A stretch of 64,000 nucleotides of DNA, taken from positions 13,929 to 77,928 of the forward strand of contig CAYJJK010000002.1 of the NCBI GenBank assembly GCA_964370445.1, read 5' to 3'. A model generated the notes under the pieces. The model did not search any database. It worked only from the letters and a program-made list of their open reading frames with translations, and was not told where the DNA came from. Position 1 is the stretch's first letter. Each line of letters starts with the position of its first letter. Shown here piece after piece: positions 8,176 through 16,261 of the stretch. Position numbers and translations under genes: made by a program. This DNA is from JAAYCI01 sp964370445 (GTDB lineage: Bacteria > Bacillota > Clostridia > Oscillospirales > Ruminococcaceae).

Positions 8176-8617
8176 CTAAAGGCGCCGCTGTGCCTCCTGT
8201 TGCAAATCCAGTGCACAATTGGCCAAATCGATTTCACGCGGTGACATCACCGTGAACACCTCTGTGAAGGAAAAACCACTTAAAACAAGCCGCCATGCAG
8301 ACCAATCACGAAGCACCGTTTTTCGTTTTGTTACATTCGAAAAATCTTTCTTTTCGAAATCGTCCTTGCATCACCTCGCGACCAAAGCGCACCACTTCCG
8401 AAAGGGTGTCCATATCATCAAAATCATCCATAGAAAGATCGCTAGGCTGCACAATAATATGTTGTAATATATAGGCCATAAATTTTTCCATGTTCACACC
8501 ATCGCCTGCAGCACAATCATCCATACAACGTATGGCTTCACGTAGCCCACAAAATTGCGCCACATACTGCACACCGGCAATTTCACGTTCTACTGTATAA
8601 GGTTTAACATCTGCCAT
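8176..8617 (-). other. possible frameshifted long form of the tail assembly chaperone
   Basis: The 103-residue chaperone frame stops at 8306. The +1 (equivalently -2) frame is open across its last 20 codons and continues for about 45 more (VLRDWSAWRLVLSGF, then MSPREIDLANCALDLQQEA) to a TAG at 8176, filling the gap before the tape measure. A shift in the A-rich/T-rich overlap (about 8310-8345) would give a product near 150 residues, the usual XkdN size. Tail chaperones of many phages use programmed frameshifts (-2 in phage Mu). A simple inactivating indel cannot be excluded. Confidence 0.6.
8306..8617 (-). CDS. XkdN-like tail assembly chaperone, short form
   Basis: The protein has 103 residues: MADVKPYTVEREIAG at the start, a helical REAIRCMDDCAAGDGVNMEKF middle and FDDMDTLSEVVRFGREVMQG near the end. 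Position between tail tube and tape measure, and composition, fit the XkdN (TAC) family, which keeps the tape measure soluble during tail assembly. It is shorter than usual XkdN because the rest of the family sequence is found in another frame downstream (see 8176-8617). AAGGAG precedes the ATG by 10 bases. Confidence 0.72.
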   Translation of the reverse strand: MADVKPYTVEREIAGVQYVAQFCGLREAIRCMDDCAAGDGVNMEKFMAYILQHIIVQPSDLSMDDFDDMDTLSEVVRFGREVMQGRFRKERFFECNKTKNGAS

Positions 8618-8659
8618 TGATATTGCTCTCCTTCATCATTATTTGAATACGATTGCATG

Positions 8660-9058
8660 CTATAGACCTTGTAGCACACCACCAAACACAGAAAATACAA
8701 ATTCTCTATCACTGGCAACAGCCCCCATTTCAACTTCTGGCATAGCCTTAATCGCAGCTTCATTGCCACCAAAACGCTCCCCTATACTCTTGTTTGTCAC
8801 CCACACAGGTACAATAGCACCATTGTTGGCAAGCTGAAGTAGAAATCCTTTTTGTGGACAGGTTGCCTGCACGCGTATCGTTAGCGTATAAATTGTATCG
8901 TTAATACGATTAACACAAACGTCGCCTTGTGCACCAGCATGTGGTTCTATGGTATCCTTATCCTTAGAAAAGCTCACCATATCCTCTCCAAGCCCTGTGA
9001 TATATACACCATCTACCAACACAGTACAATCACGTGCGTCATAAACTGTTCTAGCCAA
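8660..9058 (-). CDS. tail tube protein (XkdM-like, DUF2001)
   Basis: The protein has 132 residues. The start is taken as the TTG at 9058, 8 bases after AGGAG; a GTG at 9067 is too close to the ribosome site. The sequence (DARDCTVLVDGVYITGLGEDMVSF, NDTIYTLTIRVQATCPQ, FVFSVFGGVLQGL) is all-beta with the strand pattern of myophage tail-tube proteins of the XkdM family. It lies directly after the sheath gene, the usual tube position. Confidence 0.85.
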   Translation of the reverse strand: MARTVYDARDCTVLVDGVYITGLGEDMVSFSKDKDTIEPHAGAQGDVCVNRINDTIYTLTIRVQATCPQKGFLLQLANNGAIVPVWVTNKSIGERFGGNEAAIKAMPEVEMGAVASDREFVFSVFGGVLQGL

Positions 9059-9118
9059 ATTTAACACTCCTTTTCTTGTTTATATTGTGAAAATTCATTT
9101 TAAATATATCACATTTTG

Positions 9119-10105
9119 TCATATCAGCACTGAACCAGTGATAACAGCCTCGTGCACTGCACCAGCCAAAGTAAACGTAAAGCGCCCTTCCACATAACGC
9201 CTTTGTGCTCGGTCCTCAGCCTTTGTTTGGCTACGAGAAGCATATGACACAGAGAAATCAGGCTGTCCATCGTCTTTTTGTGCAATCAACCCCTCCGCAT
9301 ACGCATCACTTAGAACACCAAGGCAAATGCCTTCAAGCTGTGCTATGCCACGGTTGTCGTAGGGAACTTTCTTCTCCTGATTCAGTAGTGATTGTGTGCG
9401 CGATACAAGCCTACTCACGATTATATCTCGTGCATCTACCACATCTAAATATTCGCCACTGGTGGCCATACCCTCGCTTGTCACCACATCTCCGGCTTTT
9501 TCAAGGGGCACCACACCCCCTGCTTCATGTGTTTGTTCCAGCTGCTCAGTCGATATATTTTGCGCATCAATGGCATTTAGTTGCAAATTTTTATAACTAA
9601 ACCCACCCATAGCCAACCCCGATGATGCACCCACAACGGCTGCAGCAGCACCTTGCATTTCTGGGTCCAACACAAGAAACAAACGGTCAAAATTCAATTC
9701 CGGAGATAATTGCTCTACATTTTCTATAGATGCAAACAACACTTTATCTTCATAAGTTTGCAAAAACTGTGCAATAGACTCTACCGTATTCTCTTCCTCA
9801 CTTTCGCTACAGATAAGCAACTGTCTCCAATTTTCATTTAGACAAGTCGAAACTCCGTTGATAGCTCCCCCCAAGGAACAACAGATGGCAATTTCTTGCG
9901 GGGCATTTTCTTGCAGGAATAGCACATTTGCCCATTGCAGTATACGGCTATTTTCAGGAACATTGTTTTGCACTTCCTCAATGCTTGTGCAAATCGTATA
10001 CGGTACCTCACTGGTAGAATAGCCATAAAACAGCAATGGTACAGCATTTTCGAAACTGTGGAAATTGTTCACCTGCTCAATTTTTACACTTACATCTTGA
10101 ATCAT
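9119..10105 (-). CDS. contractile tail sheath protein (XkdK-like)
   Basis: The protein has 328 residues from the ATG at 10105 (AAAGG 9 bases upstream); the ATG at 10114 sits on the ribosome site. The C-terminal third (VVDARDIIVSRLVSRTQSLLN, GIAQLEGICLGVLSDAYAEGLI, then RRYVEGRFTFTLAGAVHEAVITGSVLI) matches the sheath core that interlocks neighbouring subunits. This gene defines the tail as contractile. At 328 residues it is shorter than PBSX XkdK, with the variable middle domains reduced. Confidence 0.87.
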   Translation of the reverse strand: MIQDVSVKIEQVNNFHSFENAVPLLFYGYSTSEVPYTICTSIEEVQNNVPENSRILQWANVLFLQENAPQEIAICCSLGGAINGVSTCLNENWRQLLICSESEEENTVESIAQFLQTYEDKVLFASIENVEQLSPELNFDRLFLVLDPEMQGAAAAVVGASSGLAMGGFSYKNLQLNAIDAQNISTEQLEQTHEAGGVVPLEKAGDVVTSEGMATSGEYLDVVDARDIIVSRLVSRTQSLLNQEKKVPYDNRGIAQLEGICLGVLSDAYAEGLIAQKDDGQPDFSVSYASRSQTKAEDRAQRRYVEGRFTFTLAGAVHEAVITGSVLI

Positions 10106-10107
10106 TT

Positions 10108-10587
10108 TCAACATCCTTTCTCATTTTCTATACACGGAAATTGCACCTCTTCAATACACCCTTCCGCTTCTGCTTGCGCTATAGCCAGCAAAAACAGAAT
10201 TTCAACCTCAAATCCAACGCGGAACTCATGTGTGCTGCCCATCAAGGAAGTTCGCAATTGTAAATTTGAAAATGTCCCCACACAAAGACCAAAATTTTCT
10301 GCAACAACTCTTCCCTCTGTCAATAACCATACCTGCGCTTGTCTGGCCAAAGAATACGCACCATCATTTGTATTCGCTATGAAATGAAAGCTAAGTTTAC
10401 GACTATCTTGCCAAAAAGTCCCCTCATTATCCTCACAACTGGTTCCTTTGGGTGCTCCTTGCTCAGTCAAATAGGACACAGTAACATAAGGTATTGACGG
10501 TATCTTATTGCTTCGTCGCATTTCCACAAGGGGGCAGTCAAGTGTATTTTGTAATTCCTGCAACCATTCGTCAAAAATAAGCTCCAT
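10108..10587 (-). CDS. tail terminator/neck protein
   Basis: The protein has 159 residues: IFDEWLQELQNTL, IPYVTVSYLTEQGAPKGTSCE and a long beta-rich centre. The sequence type is that of the short neck/terminator proteins found directly upstream of sheath genes in PBSX-like clusters. It starts by a TAATG overlap with the preceding gene behind GGGGGTGAT. Confidence 0.65.
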   Translation of the reverse strand: MELIFDEWLQELQNTLDCPLVEMRRSNKIPSIPYVTVSYLTEQGAPKGTSCEDNEGTFWQDSRKLSFHFIANTNDGAYSLARQAQVWLLTEGRVVAENFGLCVGTFSNLQLRTSLMGSTHEFRVGFEVEILFLLAIAQAEAEGCIEEVQFPCIENEKGC

Positions 10588-10946
10588 TATATCACCCCCT
10601 CAGTAAGCTCACTTTCATCGCTAACAAGACGTAATTGATACAGAAATACATCCGATAATTCGCCAAAATCTCTTTCTCTTACCACCTCATAAACACATCC
10701 ATCAAACTCAATTTTCAGCGATGCCAGGCTCACATTTGTGTCACCAATATTACGCAGATTTTGCATAGTTATCAGATCCCTCTGTGCCTCAGCTCTCAAC
10801 CCTCCATAGCCTTCCTCAAAACTTTCAGTTTTTGCCATCATCACCCCCCTAAACTCCCGCCTACCCTCCCCTGCAACAATCCACATTTTTTTGCTATTAT
10901 CTTCAAATTGTCGTATAATTCGTGCAAACGAAAATGCTGCTGACAA
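10587..10946 (-). CDS. head-tail joining region protein, unknown family
   Basis: The protein has 119 residues from a TTG at 10946 (GGAGG 7 bases before). It has a mixed beta profile (WIVAGEGRREFRGVMM, VSLASLKIEFDGCVYEVVRERD). I do not recognise the family; position between the gp10-like and terminator genes suggests a head-closure or neck role. Confidence 0.6.
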   Translation of the reverse strand: MSAAFSFARIIRQFEDNSKKMWIVAGEGRREFRGVMMAKTESFEEGYGGLRAEAQRDLITMQNLRNIGDTNVSLASLKIEFDGCVYEVVRERDFGELSDVFLYQLRLVSDESELTEGVI

Positions 10947-10964
10947 AAAAACACCTCCTAATTT

Positions 10965-11447
10965 TTATCGCACCTCATACCGTATACCATTCACCATCTC
11001 TCCACTACCAATCAGTGGTATCGTCCCCTCTGAAAGTGGAAAATCCTGCTTTGGTGGATCTATACCTGCTTGTACATAGTTTTGAATCCCCTGGCTCAAA
11101 AATTTGCCTAGCGATGATAAATCAGATTCAACCGCATTCGTTGAACACCAAATATCAGCGGCTCTACTCCCCAGTTGACTTCGGATGGAATCATAGCCAC
11201 TACGCAAAAATGCTCGCTCCGGAATATTTAAAAAATGTGTATTTTTCTTAAAATGAACCCCTTTTGTATGCATAAACTTCCTCATTTTTTCAGTCACAGG
11301 GACTTGACAACCAAATTCATGAATCCGCGCTAAAAAAGCATGTTTACCACTCACTCCTGCTACGACGCTACGATTTTCTAATGCTTTATCGCGTTTCCAC
11401 AATAGCGAGTTCACTTTTGTTGTTTTTAAACGCATCGTCACTTTCAC
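10965..11447 (-). CDS. HK97 gp10-like head-tail protein
   Basis: The protein has 160 residues. The start is most likely the GTG at 11447 (GAGGGTGAT upstream) or the ATG at 11435; a longer frame to 11492 would overlap the previous gene. SGKHAFLARIHEFGCQ, then LNIPERAFLRSGYDS, is the hallmark of gp10/Mu gpG-like neck proteins (an aromatic/Pro-rich PARxFLR-type motif). The C-terminus is unusual in ending with Pro/Gly-rich sequence. Confidence 0.72.
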   Translation of the reverse strand: MKVTMRLKTTKVNSLLWKRDKALENRSVVAGVSGKHAFLARIHEFGCQVPVTEKMRKFMHTKGVHFKKNTHFLNIPERAFLRSGYDSIRSQLGSRAADIWCSTNAVESDLSSLGKFLSQGIQNYVQAGIDPPKQDFPLSEGTIPLIGSGEMVNGIRYEVR

Positions 11448-11463
11448 ACAATCACCCTCTACT

Positions 11464-11838
11464 CTATGATTTGTATCGGTCTTGTGCCTCAATCACCTCA
11501 ATTGGTGTATACCACGGGTGTAAAAGCTCGCTAGCCAATTGACGCAACAAATTATCAAGTCCATGTGATACAGCAAACGCCTGTGTTAATCCTGCTTGAC
11601 TTAAACCCGCCATACGTTCGCTTAAAATGCCACAAGACAATCCCGAATGTAAAATTTCTCGAAATCGTAGTAAAAATAATTGAACATTCGGCGGCGTCTC
11701 AAGATAATCATCAAAACGAAATAAACTATGTTGTTCTACCCATGCACATCCGGCCAAAATCTCCAACTGTTCTTCTTCGCCAAGCTCATCTTTTCCCGGC
11801 AATGTGATTCTTTGCAAAAATTCTAGATTATATTCCAT
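11464..11838 (-). CDS. head-tail connector protein
   Basis: The protein has 124 residues, mainly helical (MEYNLEFLQRITLPGKDELG, NVQLFLLRFREILHS, LDNLLRQLASELLHPW). It is probably the gp6/gp15-like adaptor that binds the portal; no strong motif is visible. Only 11 bases, including its own ribosome site AAAGGGG, separate it from the portal stop, so the scaffold and capsid genes normally found here are absent without a scar. Confidence 0.6.
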   Translation of the reverse strand: MEYNLEFLQRITLPGKDELGEEEQLEILAGCAWVEQHSLFRFDDYLETPPNVQLFLLRFREILHSGLSCGILSERMAGLSQAGLTQAFAVSHGLDNLLRQLASELLHPWYTPIEVIEAQDRYKS

Positions 11839-11849
11839 TTTTACCCCTT

Positions 11850-13214
11850 TTATGTTAAAATATCCTCATTTTCATTTTCCAACAGATAATTAAGGTCATC
11901 AGCAAACGGAAGCTGTGCAAAGGCAGAGCGGCGTGGAACCCCAGCGTCAACTAATGTTTTCACAGCCTGAGCCTCTTGTGCTAAATCTAGCGGGAAATTG
12001 CGATGAAACTCTACAATGCATTGCAGTGGATCTGCCTCAATTCCTCTTTTTTTCCAAACTGAACACAAAAGTCGAAACATATAATTTGATGCAGCATTCA
12101 TTTTCGCCTGCCACATACCACATTTTGTCTCTAAACCAGACATTTTGAATTTTAGTGCAACTCCGGAACTATTGCCCGAAAAGTTGTTTTCCTGTAAATT
12201 TGGCGTCTTCGAAAATCGATAAATATTATCCTGCAATCGGTTAAGATGATGCTCTAAAAAATCATCATTCACATCCTTTGTAACAAAATATATCTTTCCA
12301 GAGGACGATGGACCATTAAAAAAGCGGATTGCACCACTGCGCTGTGCTAATCGTAACTGCTCATCGGAAATATCAACATTTTCAAATACCATGTAGGCTG
12401 AGGCAAAACTTTCACATTCGTTATTTGCATCTGACAAGGCCCTGTCATAGGCGTCTATCAATGGAAGCTGTTTTTCGGCATCAGCCACCAGTTCACTATT
12501 GTTTGGTATAATTTGAAGTGGACAAAAATCAAACAAATGAGCTTGTGGCTCCTCCAGCATAGACAACTTATCGAGCTGTTCTCCAAAATAACGCCAACGA
12601 TGTGTTTTATCAAACACTTCTGCATAATATCCATTTTTTCCATTTACTACTTTGTTAAAATAGCGCACAGCAGCTGCTGGCTCACACAATTCCGATGCCG
12701 AAACTACCGCAACCTCAAATGGCAACACAGATATACACCGTTCAAGCCCATCTGTATCAAAATACAACATACGTGCTGAGTATCCACAACAAGCAGCTAG
12801 TTTTGTACACTGCATATCTACATCAAACATGTTGCTACGCACCACAAAGTCACTTAGTGCTTTTTCTGCCAAAGCAGGCCCTTCGGCCTCTTCTCCTGGT
12901 GCATAGCTGTAAGCAAAAGCACGACCAGCAAAATAGCCTGTTTTAACATCCACGATTTCACCAAAAAAATCGTTTGATAGACGATTGTTTATCGGGTTGG
13001 AATCCACATGAAATCGTGGTGATCGCGTGTAAATAGGCACAGCATCGCCCCTGTATCGCTGATAAAGAGAACGGTCAAATTCTGCACGGTGCTGATGTTT
13101 TTCTATCACACGTCTCACCCAATCGGCTGTTACACCATCGTTTTGCAGCAATAGCAACTCCTCATTATAGTCCGGGTAAACCTCACGTGAAGATCGTACA
13201 ATTGGTCTTGCCAT
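11850..13214 (-). CDS. phage portal protein (SPP1 gp6-like)
   Basis: The protein has 454 residues from the ATG at 13214 (GGAGG 8 bases before). Diagnostic blocks are the N-terminal NRLSNDFFGEIVDVKTGYFAGRAF, the central YDRALSDANNECESFASAYM helix and the C-terminal NLQENNFSGNSSGVALKFKM loop of SPP1 gp6-type portals. It forms the dodecameric DNA channel of the head vertex. Full length with all family blocks suggests it is functional. Confidence 0.92.
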   Translation of the reverse strand: MARPIVRSSREVYPDYNEELLLLQNDGVTADWVRRVIEKHQHRAEFDRSLYQRYRGDAVPIYTRSPRFHVDSNPINNRLSNDFFGEIVDVKTGYFAGRAFAYSYAPGEEAEGPALAEKALSDFVVRSNMFDVDMQCTKLAACCGYSARMLYFDTDGLERCISVLPFEVAVVSASELCEPAAAVRYFNKVVNGKNGYYAEVFDKTHRWRYFGEQLDKLSMLEEPQAHLFDFCPLQIIPNNSELVADAEKQLPLIDAYDRALSDANNECESFASAYMVFENVDISDEQLRLAQRSGAIRFFNGPSSSGKIYFVTKDVNDDFLEHHLNRLQDNIYRFSKTPNLQENNFSGNSSGVALKFKMSGLETKCGMWQAKMNAASNYMFRLLCSVWKKRGIEADPLQCIVEFHRNFPLDLAQEAQAVKTLVDAGVPRRSAFAQLPFADDLNYLLENENEDILT

Positions 13215-13286
13215 GTTGGCACCTCCAGTTTTCATTTATAGTCATAATTCATCATCATAGCTATGTGTATTATTTCCGCCTAAGTA

Positions 13287-14657
13287 CTACAATCGAAATG
13301 CAGCGGTAGCTCGTGCCCCCAAACAAAGATCCTCTACAGCATATCGAAGAGCATCCATCAAATGATTATTTTGTTCGTTGGGCCGAGGTAAAAATCCACC
13401 ATGTTTATCCTCTTGCCAGCGATAAGAAGCCATTTCTTTTGCTGTATTGGGACAATTGGGACTCACCAATATTTCGAAGCCTTGCAGAAAGCGCAAACCA
13501 AAACGAACGCTGTCAGGACCTTTTACTGCCGGCACAGCATTTATACCGCGCCGACACAGGTCACTAATGGCTTTTGGATCTGCCGAATCACACACCACCA
13601 CATCTTTTCGAACATACTTTTGAACTTCATCGGCCAACTCATCATCGTGCAGGCCCCCACGTAAAAGCTCTGCAAAAATAAAAAGTTGTTTTTGTGCCAA
13701 ATTTACCCAGCATCCCAAAAGTGCATTCGGGTCACTTGAAAAACCAAAATCAAGACCCCAGCGCGGGCTATTTTGCCCCATTTGAGGTAAGGTTTCCACA
13801 CGCCAATTTTTAAATACGGCACCTTCTAAACTTGCCCAATGTCCTTTTGTGAAAACTTCATAATACCAAGGATCTTTTTCTTGTTCCAACGCCTCTCTAT
13901 CTCCATTGTCTAGACAGCAATTATCAATATGTGTTGTTCTTAATATTATTTTTTGTTCATCCTGCACTACACCAGCAGTTTCATCAAAACCTTCAAAAAA
14001 CTCCTTCCAAATCCAGTGTTCTTTTCCAAGTGGGTTGAAACTCAGTGTTATGCGTTTTTGTAAATGTAGTATTTCCTCTTTTCCATCTCCTTCATACAAG
14101 AAAACAGGATTTTGTACATCATCTTTTTTATTCTCGTTTTTTTCTTTTTGCTTCACAGTATTCGATATTTTATTGTTTTTAATTTGCAGCTCGTGCAAAG
14201 CTTGTACTTTATTTGCTGATATTCCCCGTAAGCGTTTGCTTAGCAATTTGTAAGAACGATAACTCACCTCAGTGGCTTCTTCTATCCAAATATCCGTCAA
14301 GACGCCTTTTTTGGGAGTAATACTTTTAAGTTTCTCCACATCATCCAGCCCTGCAAACAAAGACTGACAACCGGTTGTTACACATGTGAGTACCAAGTCT
14401 GATGTATGAAAGGAAAATTCTTCACTGAGGCCGGCCTCGGTAATCACCTTCATAATTTGATTGCACACACTATTTCGCAAAGTTCTTGCCACATTTCGCA
14501 CAATAAGATAATTCCTCTCTCCACGCAACAAATCTAAAACGCATCGTTGGGCTAAAAATGTCGATTTCCCACTGGCAGCACCCCCATAATAAATTTGCAA
14601 TGTTTTGTTCGACTCTAGAAACGGTGCATACACTTCATTGATAAACATCTCACTCAT
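13287..14657 (-). CDS. terminase large subunit
   Basis: The protein has 456 residues from the ATG at 14657, 8 bases after GGTGGAG. Walker A is YYGGAASGKST (residues 23-33); the Walker B-like DIWIEEATEV follows near residue 117. The C-terminal nuclease half shows acidic clusters in RWGLDFGFSSDPNALLG, VVCDSADPKAI and NHLMDALRYAVEDL. It powers DNA packaging into a procapsid. A Lys/Asn-rich insertion (about residues 160-190, KNNKISNTVKQKEKNENKK) lies between ATPase subdomains and is unusual. Its 5' end overlaps the small subunit by 8 bases. Confidence 0.93.
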   Translation of the reverse strand: MSEMFINEVYAPFLESNKTLQIYYGGAASGKSTFLAQRCVLDLLRGERNYLIVRNVARTLRNSVCNQIMKVITEAGLSEEFSFHTSDLVLTCVTTGCQSLFAGLDDVEKLKSITPKKGVLTDIWIEEATEVSYRSYKLLSKRLRGISANKVQALHELQIKNNKISNTVKQKEKNENKKDDVQNPVFLYEGDGKEEILHLQKRITLSFNPLGKEHWIWKEFFEGFDETAGVVQDEQKIILRTTHIDNCCLDNGDREALEQEKDPWYYEVFTKGHWASLEGAVFKNWRVETLPQMGQNSPRWGLDFGFSSDPNALLGCWVNLAQKQLFIFAELLRGGLHDDELADEVQKYVRKDVVVCDSADPKAISDLCRRGINAVPAVKGPDSVRFGLRFLQGFEILVSPNCPNTAKEMASYRWQEDKHGGFLPRPNEQNNHLMDALRYAVEDLCLGARATAAFRL

Positions 14658-14874
14658 GTTGTTTTTCTCCACCTGTCTTTGCTAAAACATGCACATATAA
14701 ATGTCGCTGCACCTCCTGTGTTTGCTCTCCAATATTGGCCAGCTTGCACAAAATTTCCATTGCTTTAATTTGCTCGCTCACCTTCGGCGCACACTCCCAA
14801 ACGTATGCCTCAGGAAAAGCAATTCGCTCCATCGCTTCAAACACACGTGCTTCCAAACTTTTTTTTCGAGCCAT
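14650..14874 (-). CDS. short terminase small subunit-like protein
   Basis: The protein has 74 residues from the ATG at 14874 (GAGGAGG 8 bases upstream); the ATG at 14880 sits too near the ribosome site. MARKKSLEARVFEAMERIAF and IKAMEILCKLANIGEQTQ give a compact all-helical protein. Position immediately upstream of terL implies terS, but it is about half the usual length and no clear helix-turn-helix is visible, so DNA recognition may be relaxed or lost. This would fit non-specific packaging, but that is inference. Confidence 0.6.
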   Translation of the reverse strand: MARKKSLEARVFEAMERIAFPEAYVWECAPKVSEQIKAMEILCKLANIGEQTQEVQRHLYVHVLAKTGGEKQHE

Positions 14875-15336
14875 CTGCATTCCCTCCTCTATAGGTAGCA
14901 CTGTTTTCGCAAAGTTTTTCGGCAACTATATGAAAATAGCTTACATTCTGCTTATTTAACTCATTTATACCTTGATATTGCTATAGAAACTCCCTGTAAC
15001 CGTTGCCACTCATCTTCCAAGTTCTTAGCTCCACGCTACACACTATGGTTTTCGGACGTCCTATTCCCAATAAATAGATTCATAATTTTGTACATTTAAC
15101 TGCTGTTTAAGGCTCAAATTCATAAAATGAAAATGTGTCCCCAGCAAAGGTTTCTTTTTATAATAACCTCTGCTTTTCAATACTTTCGAATCTTTTACGC
15201 TTTACTCTCGCATCAATTCTCTAACACCTCATTATTTCTCATGTTTATACAAACTTTTTTGGCCGTCCCAAGGCACTTTCTAAACGCATTAAGCACACCA
15301 AGTGAAAATCTGTTCCAAAATTAAGCTACAGCTTGC
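14875..15336. other. 462-base AT-rich gap upstream of terS
   Basis: No supported gene was found on either strand. Minus-strand fragments of 30-36 codons with GRPKK-like residues suggest possible decayed coding sequence, but none has a ribosome site. A promoter for the morphogenesis cluster is expected here; I could not single one out. Confidence 0.4.
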
Positions 15337-15546
15337 TTATTGAAAAATTTTTGTACCTGCACAAAATATTTCACTTCCAGCCCCTGTTCCGGTAGAGCAA
15401 ATGCACCTCAGCTTGCACCATCCTTTACTATCCTCCAAACACTCCACCTTAAACAACACCCCACATTCTTTATATGCACGCACAAAACGAGGCATTTCTT
15501 CCCATTTCACCCATACAATTTTTGTTATGAGCTGGCTTTCACTCAT
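15337..15546 (-). CDS. small Cys-containing protein of phage control region
   Basis: The protein has 69 residues, with AAGGAGGTTTTAA directly before the ATG at 15546. The sequence (KIVWVKWEEMPRFVRAYKE, then SKGWCKLRCICSTGTGAG) is not recognised. It follows the 54-residue zinc-ribbon gene by 14 bases and is probably co-transcribed with it, divergent from the repressor and pointing toward the terminase genes, so it may be an early or activator-type protein of the element. Confidence 0.6.
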   Translation of the reverse strand: MSESQLITKIVWVKWEEMPRFVRAYKECGVLFKVECLEDSKGWCKLRCICSTGTGAGSEIFCAGTKIFQ

Positions 15547-15560
15547 TTAAAACCTCCTTC

Positions 15561-15725
15561 TTACGCCTTTTTAAATTGATTTTGCCAATGCTCTGCCCAA
15601 TCCTCCGGCTCTATAGACACCAAACATTCACTACAGCCGGCCACATTTCCACTATGTCGATATACAAAAATCTCTTGTGGCCACCCTAGTTCCTTCCCAC
15701 AAACAGTACAAAATATTTTTTCCAT
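15561..15725 (-). CDS. 54-residue zinc-ribbon-like protein
   Basis: A short minus-strand gene starts at the ATG at 15725 with AAGGGG 8 bases upstream. It encodes 54 residues with two CxxC pairs (CTVC at 6-9 and CSEC at 31-34), a likely zinc ribbon, and an acidic/aromatic C-terminus (EPEDWAEHWQNQF). It is the first gene divergent from the XRE repressor and so is expected to be under its control. The function is unknown. Confidence 0.6.
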   Translation of the reverse strand: MEKIFCTVCGKELGWPQEIFVYRHSGNVAGCSECLVSIEPEDWAEHWQNQFKKA

Positions 15726-15785
15726 CCACTTTTCCCCTTGACACGTTCAGTCTACTGTACTAAGATTAAAGTACACCTTGAAATT

Positions 15786-15865
15786 GTTCAGTATTTTGTC
15801 TGTGCTATTTATAATAATACAAAATTCTGAACTTGTCAATTGTGAATATGTACAAAATTCAGAAC
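15786..15865. promoter_or_regulatory. three-copy operator between repressor and divergent genes
   Basis: The 14-base element ACAAAATWCWGAAC occurs at 15819-15832 and 15852-15865 in direct orientation and at 15786-15799 inverted. Each contains a TTCWGAA-type dyad or a close variant. The sites flank a TATAAT at 15810-15815 and the start of the repressor transcript, as expected for autoregulation by the XRE protein at 15881. Confidence 0.7.
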
Positions 15866-15880
15866 ATTTTGGAGGCACTC

Positions 15881-16249
15881 ATGTCAGAATTGTATGAAAG
15901 AATTGATGAATTATGTCGCCAACGAGGAATAAGTGGGGCAAAAATGGCGGGCGATTTAGGTCTAAGTCGCAGTAGCCTTTCTGAGCTACGCAGTGGACGT
16001 AGCCAGTCCTTTCGCATGGAAACCATGCGAAAAATTGCACAATACTTTAATGTAACAGTAGACCAATTGCTAAATAATGCGCCAACGGCGTCAATCACAT
16101 CAGAGCCTCAGGCAGTAAGCGACAGCCAGTTTGCCACTTTTGTGGGTAAAATTCATGAACGTGGCATGGATATGGGCGAGTTTGATGAGGATGATTTTGA
16201 GGATATTGCCGATTTCATGAAACTATTAAAGCGAAAAAAAGATCGATAA
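15881..16249 (+). CDS. XRE-family repressor (ImmR-like)
   Basis: The protein has 122 residues; the ATG at 15881 has GGAGG 5 bases upstream, while the longer frame from 15833 would cover the operators. Residues 4-60 are a Cro/C1 helix-turn-helix (RIDELCRQRGISGAKMAGDL, then SRSSLSELRSGRSQ, then ETMRKIAQYFNVTVDQLL). The acidic C-terminus (EFDEDDFEDIADFMKLLKRK) resembles ImmR-type repressors, whose partner protease is encoded next. It probably represses the minus-strand small genes and the morphogenesis cluster. Confidence 0.85.
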   Translation: MSELYERIDELCRQRGISGAKMAGDLGLSRSSLSELRSGRSQSFRMETMRKIAQYFNVTVDQLLNNAPTASITSEPQAVSDSQFATFVGKIHERGMDMGEFDEDDFEDIADFMKLLKRKKDR

Positions 16250-16261
16250 CAGGTACTCATA

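Noticed and set aside
1452..14925. The morphogenesis cluster as an R-type tailocin (headless bacteriocin)
   Set aside because: Terminase large subunit and portal are intact and would be useless in a tailocin, and a matching scaffold and capsid unit exists in the window. Fibres, essential for tailocins, are missing.
15127..15324. 65-codon plus-strand frame upstream of terS
   Set aside because: It has no ribosome site and low-complexity Phe/Leu/Ser composition typical of chance frames in AT-rich DNA.
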